Shown here one piece after another: positions 59,978 through 64,000 of a stretch of 64,000 nucleotides of DNA. Both the position numbers and the translations under genes were made by a program. Location: contig CAWGCG010000004.1 in the NCBI GenBank assembly GCA_963821025.1, positions 806,001 to 870,000 of the forward strand, read 5' to 3'. Under the pieces are notes generated by a model that searched no databases, had not been told where the DNA came from, and was given only the letters and a program-made list of their open reading frames with translations. How positions within the stretch are numbered: the first letter of the stretch is position 1; the number at the start of each line of letters is the position of its first letter. Origin of the DNA: WHSW01 sp963821025. Its GTDB lineage: Bacteria > Actinomycetota > Thermoleophilia > Solirubrobacterales > 70-9.

Positions 59978-61579
59978 GTGGGCCCGGTGAAGCGGGGTCC
60001 AGCGTTTGCGTCTGCGCTCGCGGCGATCGCCATGGCGCTGTCGCTTCCGTCCTCAGCGCTCGCCGCGCAGCACTTTCCCACGGGCTTTCTCTGGGGCACG
60101 GCGATCGCCGGCTTTCAGACCGAGGCCGGCCAGGGTCGCAACCTCGATCCGAGCAGCGACTGGTTCGCCTGGACCCACGATCCGTCGAACATCGCCGACG
60201 GCACGGTCAGCGGCGACCTCCCCGAGCAGGGCCCCGGCCACTGGAGGCGCTACGCACGCGACCTCGACCTCGCCGCCGACGAACTCAACAACAACGCCTT
60301 TCGGCTCTCGGTCGAGTGGCCGCGGATCTTTCCGCGCTCGACCGAGGACATCGACGTCGGCGCCCGGATCGACCGCAGGGAGCTGAAGCGCTTGGACAAG
60401 CGCGCCGACCAAGCGGCGGTTCGCCATTACCGAAAGGAGCTGCGCGCCGCCGCCAAGCGCGGGATCACGCCCTTCGTGACCCTGCACCACTGGACGATCC
60501 CGAGCTGGTTGCACGACCCGGTGGCGACCAAGGCGGCGCTCGCCGGCCGCGGCCCCGACGAGCCGCTCCCCGAGCTCGCCGCCGGCGGCTGGCTCGACCC
60601 CAAAACGGTCGACGAGTTCGCCAAGTACGCGGCCTACCTGGGCTGGAGGCTCGGCGACCGCGCCGATTACTGGAACACCCTCAACGAGCCGCTGGTCCAG
60701 GTCACCAACGGCTTCGTCAACGTGCCGGGGCTGGTCGAGGCCTACTGGCCGCCCGGCGCCTTCAGCTTCAGCGGCGCGATCGCGGCGCTGACCAACCTCG
60801 AGCGCGCGAACACGGTCGCCTACAACGCCCTCAAGCGCTTCGACCGAGCCGACGCCGACGGCGACCGCCGCGACTCGCGGGTCGGGCCGGTGATGAACAT
60901 GATCGCCTTCACCCCCGCGGACCCGGCCTCGACCGCCGACCAGGAGGCGACCGAGCACGCCGACTACCTGTTCAACCGACTCTTCCTCAACGGGGTGGTC
61001 GGCGGCGACGTCGATCGCAACGGCGATGGCGCGATCGGCGCCGAGGAAGCCGACCTGCACCGGCGCAAGGCCGACTTCGTCGGGCTCAACTACTACTTCC
61101 GCGGCCGCGTCGCCGCCGCCGGCGCCCCATTGACGCAGTCGATCCCGATCTTGGACTTCCTTCCCTCGACGTCGTATGCGACCCCGGCCGCGCCGTCGCT
61201 GCCGCCGTGCCCGACCAGCTGCAGCGAGCTCGGCGCCGAGATCTACCCGGAGGGCTTTCGGCAGGTGCTCGGGACCGCGAGCGAGTACGGGCTGCCGCTC
61301 TACGTGACCGAGAACGGGATCGCCGACGCCGACGACGACCAGCGCCCGGGCTATCTGCTCGACCACCTGCGCCAGCTGCGCCTGGCGATCCGCGACGACG
61401 ATCTCGACGTCCGCGGATACTTCCACTGGTCGCTTACCGACAACCTCGAATGGGTCTACGGCTATCAGCCCAAGTTCGGCCTCTACTCATACGACCCCGA
61501 GACGCTGAAACGGACCCCACGTCGGAGCGCCCGTCTCTACGGCAAGATCGCCAGGCGCAACGCGCTGCCGCGCGGGTGA
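59978..61579 (+). CDS. secreted GH1 beta-glucosidase-like enzyme with EF-hand-like insert
   Basis: The 533-residue enzyme has a signal peptide (FASALAAIAMALSLPSSALA, A) and a GH1 barrel. It begins FPTGFLWGTAIAGFQTEAGQ and includes RLSVEWPRIFP, TLHHWTIPSW, acid/base Glu in YWNTLNEPLVQ (about 233), and nucleophile Glu in LYVTENGIADADDD (about 444). FHWSLTDNLEWVYGYQPKFG comes near the end. An insertion around residues 346-362 reads VDRNGDGAIGAEEADL, an EF-hand loop (D-x-N-x-D-x-x-I-x-x-x-E). Secretion differs from the common cytoplasmic GH1. The substrate is probably a beta-glucoside, galactoside or phospho-glycoside; which one is not visible. Confidence 0.9.
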   Translation: MGPVKRGPAFASALAAIAMALSLPSSALAAQHFPTGFLWGTAIAGFQTEAGQGRNLDPSSDWFAWTHDPSNIADGTVSGDLPEQGPGHWRRYARDLDLAADELNNNAFRLSVEWPRIFPRSTEDIDVGARIDRRELKRLDKRADQAAVRHYRKELRAAAKRGITPFVTLHHWTIPSWLHDPVATKAALAGRGPDEPLPELAAGGWLDPKTVDEFAKYAAYLGWRLGDRADYWNTLNEPLVQVTNGFVNVPGLVEAYWPPGAFSFSGAIAALTNLERANTVAYNALKRFDRADADGDRRDSRVGPVMNMIAFTPADPASTADQEATEHADYLFNRLFLNGVVGGDVDRNGDGAIGAEEADLHRRKADFVGLNYYFRGRVAAAGAPLTQSIPILDFLPSTSYATPAAPSLPPCPTSCSELGAEIYPEGFRQVLGTASEYGLPLYVTENGIADADDDQRPGYLLDHLRQLRLAIRDDDLDVRGYFHWSLTDNLEWVYGYQPKFGLYSYDPETLKRTPRRSARLYGKIARRNALPRG

Positions 61580-61661
61580 GGCGGCGCGAACGCGCGAAGG
61601 ACGCGGCACGTACGGGTGGGGGTTCCCGCCCGCTCGCATGTCGAGGCTCATCGAGCCGTGG

Positions 61662-61686
61662 GTTAGTCGTCCTATAGCTGACTAAC
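61662..61686. terminator. inverted repeat between GH1 and ABC transporter genes
   Basis: GTTAGTC and GACTAAC form a 7-bp perfect stem with an 11-base loop containing CCTATAG. It lies between two convergent genes. There is no long T run, so a bidirectional terminator is a guess. Confidence 0.35.
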
Positions 61687-61719
61687 TCTCAGCTCGGCGC
61701 CCGGGTCCGGCCCGCGCCC

Positions 61720-62787
61720 CTACGAGCCCGGCGTCTGCGCCGCCGCTTTGGCAGGCTGCTCGCTGCGGTTGACCGGGTGGTGGCAGGCCGCCCAATGGCC
61801 CTTGCCGTAGTCGATCAGCGGCGGCTCCACTTCCGCGCAGATCTCGGTCGCCCGCGGGCAGCGGGTGTGGAAGCGGCACGCCTCGGGCGGGTTCGCGGGG
61901 CTGGGAACGTCGCCTTCGAGCACCACCAGCTCGCGCTCGCGGTTGAGTCGCGGGTCGGGGATCGGCACCGCCGACAGCAGTGAGACCGTGTAGGGGTGGA
62001 TCGGCTTGGTGTAGACGTCTTCGGCCGGGCCGATCTCGACGATCTTGCCGAGGTACATGACCGCGATCCGGTCGGAGACGTGGCGGACGACGCCGAGGTC
62101 GTGGGCGACGAACACATAGGTGAGCCCGAACTCGTTTTGGAGATCCTCGAGCAGGTTGATGATTTGGGCCTGGATCGAGACATCGAGCGCCGACACCGGC
62201 TCGTCGGCGATCACCAGCTTCGGCTCGAGCGCCAGCGCCCTCGCGACTCCGATCCGCTGGCGCTGGCCGCCGGAGAACTCGTGCGGGAAGCGGTTGTAGT
62301 GCTCGGCCGCCAGGCCGACCCGGTCGAGCAGGCTCTGGACGCGCTCCTTGAGCTCCGCGCCCGAAGCCATCCCGTGCAGCTTCAGCGGGTCGCCGACGAT
62401 CTGGCCGATTCGCTTGCGCGGGTTGAGCGACGCGTAGGGGTCCTGGAAGATCATCTGCATCTCACGGCGCAGCTCGCGCAGATCCTTGCGACCGAGCTCG
62501 GTGAGCTCGGTCCCGCGAAAGCGCACCGAGCCGGAGGTAGGGCGCAGCAGCTGCAGGATCGTGCGCGCCAGGGTCGACTTGCCGCAGCCGGACTCGCCGA
62601 CCAGGCCGATCGTCTCGCCCTCAGCGACCGTGAACGAGACGTCGTCGACGGCCTGCACCGCGCCGACCTGGCGGTTGATCAGGAGTCCCGAGTTGATCGG
62701 GAAGTGCTTGACCAGGTTCGTGATCTCGAGCAGTGGGCCGCCATTGGTCGACGCCCCGGCGGGCTGTGGTGTGGTCGTGGCCTCCAT
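61720..62787 (-). CDS. oligopeptide ABC transporter ATP-binding protein (OppF/DppF-like)
   Basis: The 355-residue protein has Walker A GLVGESGCGKSTL, Q-loop MIFQDPYASLNPRKRI, signature EFSGGQRQRIGVARAL and Walker B LVIADEPVSALDVSIQ. The C-terminal oligo_HPY domain has TRCPRATEICAEVEPP and a Cys-x-CHH motif. It is paired with OppD to power peptide or related solute uptake. The start overlaps the oppD stop by one base (TGATG). Confidence 0.93.
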   Translation of the reverse strand: MEATTTPQPAGASTNGGPLLEITNLVKHFPINSGLLINRQVGAVQAVDDVSFTVAEGETIGLVGESGCGKSTLARTILQLLRPTSGSVRFRGTELTELGRKDLRELRREMQMIFQDPYASLNPRKRIGQIVGDPLKLHGMASGAELKERVQSLLDRVGLAAEHYNRFPHEFSGGQRQRIGVARALALEPKLVIADEPVSALDVSIQAQIINLLEDLQNEFGLTYVFVAHDLGVVRHVSDRIAVMYLGKIVEIGPAEDVYTKPIHPYTVSLLSAVPIPDPRLNRERELVVLEGDVPSPANPPEACRFHTRCPRATEICAEVEPPLIDYGKGHWAACHHPVNRSEQPAKAAAQTPGS

Positions 62788-63824
62788 CAGGCGGCCGGCG
62801 CCTCGAGACCGATACCGCCGGACTCGACCACCCGCAGGGCCTTCTTCTGCTCGCCCGAGAGCCAGCAGCGGTCGAGGTGGCCGTGCTCGCCGCCCCGCTG
62901 CTCGAGCCGCGGGGTCTCGGTGCAGCGGTTGAACGCATGCGGGCAGCGGGGCCGGAAGTGACAGCCCTCTGGCGGTGAGATCAGCGATGGCGGCTGGCCC
63001 TTGATCTGCGCGAGCCGGTCCGAGGGTGGTCGGTCGAGGCGCATGATCGAGCCCAGCAGCCCCCAGGTGTAGGGGTGCTGGGGGTCGTAGAAGATCTGGT
63101 CGAGGGTGCCGGTCTCGACCACCCGGCCGGCGTACATGACCAGCACCCGGTCGGCGATGTCGGCGACGACCCCGAGGTCGTGAGTGATCAGGATCACCGC
63201 CTTGCCCTGCTCGCGGTTGAGCTCCTTGAGCAGCTCCAGGATCTGGGCCTGGATCGTGACGTCGAGTGCCGTCGTCGGCTCGTCGGCGATCAGCATCGGC
63301 GGCTCCAGCGAGATCCCCATCGCGATCATCGCCCGCTGGCGCATGCCGCCGGAGAACTCGTGCGGGTAGGCCCGTGCCCGCTCCTCCGGCGCCGGAATTC
63401 CGACGGCGGTCAGCAGCTGGACCGCCTGGTCGGCCGCCTCCTGCTTGGAGACGTCGCGGTGGGCGAGGATCTGCTCGGCGATCTGGTCGCCGACTCGATA
63501 GACCGGGTTGAGCGAGGTCATCGGGTCCTGGAAGATCATCGCCAGCTGCTCGCCGCGGACCTTGCGCAACTCGTCGTCGCTGGCCCCGATCAGCTCGGTG
63601 TCGCCGAGCTGGGCGGTCCCGGAGATCGACGCGTTCGGGCCGCGGGTGAGCCCCATCAGGCTCATTGCCGTGACCGACTTGCCGCAGCCGGACTCGCCGA
63701 CCACGGCTAGGACCTCGCCGGGGTTGACCTCGAACGAAACGCCGGAGACGGCGTGGACGAAACCGTCCTCGGTGCGAAAGTCGACCGCGAGGTCGTCGAC
63801 CTCGAGCAGGGGCGTCGCGCTCAC
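62787..63824 (-). CDS. oligopeptide ABC transporter ATP-binding protein (OppD/DppD-like)
   Basis: The 345-residue protein has Walker A AVVGESGCGKSVTAMSLMGL (OppD-type), Q-loop MIFQDPMTSLNPVYRV, signature EFSGGMRQRAMIAMGI and Walker B LIADEPTTALDVTIQ. The C-terminus is oligo_HPY (FRPRCPHAFNRCTETPRLEQ). The GTG start at 63824 overlaps the permease stop as GTGA. It belongs to an operon with a permease gene and OppF. Confidence 0.93.
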   Translation of the reverse strand: MSATPLLEVDDLAVDFRTEDGFVHAVSGVSFEVNPGEVLAVVGESGCGKSVTAMSLMGLTRGPNASISGTAQLGDTELIGASDDELRKVRGEQLAMIFQDPMTSLNPVYRVGDQIAEQILAHRDVSKQEAADQAVQLLTAVGIPAPEERARAYPHEFSGGMRQRAMIAMGISLEPPMLIADEPTTALDVTIQAQILELLKELNREQGKAVILITHDLGVVADIADRVLVMYAGRVVETGTLDQIFYDPQHPYTWGLLGSIMRLDRPPSDRLAQIKGQPPSLISPPEGCHFRPRCPHAFNRCTETPRLEQRGGEHGHLDRCWLSGEQKKALRVVESGGIGLEAPAA

Positions 63825-64000
63825 GAGGCGCTTTCGCCGGCTTCCAGGCGGATCCGCGGGTCGAGCATCGCGTAGACGATGTCGACGATCGTGTTGAAGA
63901 AGACGACGAAGAAGGCGCCGAACATGGTCACCGCGAGGAGCGGCGGCAGGTCGAGCTGGCCGATCGCGTCGGCCGTGTACTGGCCGACCCCCTGGAGGTT
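63821..64000 (-). CDS. ABC transporter permease, 3' end only (upstream part outside window)
   Basis: The last 59 codons read LQGVGQYTADAIGQLDLPPL, LLAVTMFGAFFVVFFNTIVD and IVYAMLDPRIRLEAGESAS. This is the C-terminal helix and DPR(I/V)R ending of DppB/OppB-type permeases (cf. VDxxYAxLDPRxR). It is the membrane channel of the peptide transporter whose ATPases follow. The rest of the gene is beyond the window. Confidence 0.85.
   Translation of the reverse strand, partial: NLQGVGQYTADAIGQLDLPPLLAVTMFGAFFVVFFNTIVDIVYAMLDPRIRLEAGESAS

Overview
The window is very GC-rich and carries a gene set typical of an actinobacterium: a BTAD/SARP regulator, a PknB-type kinase with STAND and WD40-like parts, TrpB2, YtoQ, glycolate oxidase with malate synthase, and ATPase-cyclase fusions. 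Several families (lipoproteins, Lys/Ala-rich basic protein, WGDAG-type membrane protein) suggest a Thermoleophilia / Solirubrobacterales-like host, but that placement is inference. Much of the coding sequence is tightly packed with ATGA, TGATG or GTGA overlaps.

Layout. 0-7 kb holds core-like genes (a 5'-truncated ATPase-cyclase, phosphotriesterase-like hydrolase, universal stress protein, subtilisin-like protease, tRNA adenosine deaminase). At 7.29 kb two convergent genes, TMEM175-like and LuxR/MalT-like, are both cut at the same base, marking a deletion or rearrangement. 7.6-24 kb is stress and accessory: coiled-coil, BON, YihY, AI-2E-family, Kup, glucose dehydrogenase-like and GH15 (frameshifted), PfkB and cyclase genes. 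It then decays into gene fragments (51 bp of kup, FAH, SnoaL, integrase) ending at a tRNA-Ser(GGA). 24-34 kb contains tRNA-Ser(CGA), a frameshifted integrase, tRNA-Arg-like and tRNA-Pro-like 3' scars, an LtrA remnant, small membrane proteins and a PQQ-type sugar dehydrogenase.

The most coherent unusual system lies at 32-43 kb. It has a BTAD regulator fused to tandem universal-stress-protein-like domains, a convergent 1492-residue Ser/Thr kinase-STAND-WD40 protein, a haloperoxidase-like enzyme, and a family of lipoproteins sharing a four-cysteine domain. Five intergenic sites, each of three 7-bp repeats at exact 11-bp spacing (consensus CTGAAAC), stand in front of these genes. This is the operator architecture known for SARP/BTAD regulators, so I infer a local regulon. 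A separate family of short palindromes built on CGCTTT / AAAGCG is scattered through the accessory part.

45-64 kb returns to metabolic genes: PAP2, an aldehyde dehydrogenase, HxlR with a divergent frameshifted DUF899 gene, a ZIP-like transporter, and glycerate kinase convergent with a gap-free operon lctP-glcD-glcE-glcF-aceB. That operon should import lactate or glycolate, oxidise glycolate to glyoxylate and condense it with acetyl-CoA to malate. A secreted GH1 beta-glucosidase-like enzyme and the 3' half of an oligopeptide ABC transporter operon end the window. At least eight probable single-base frameshifts occur; some may be assembly errors.
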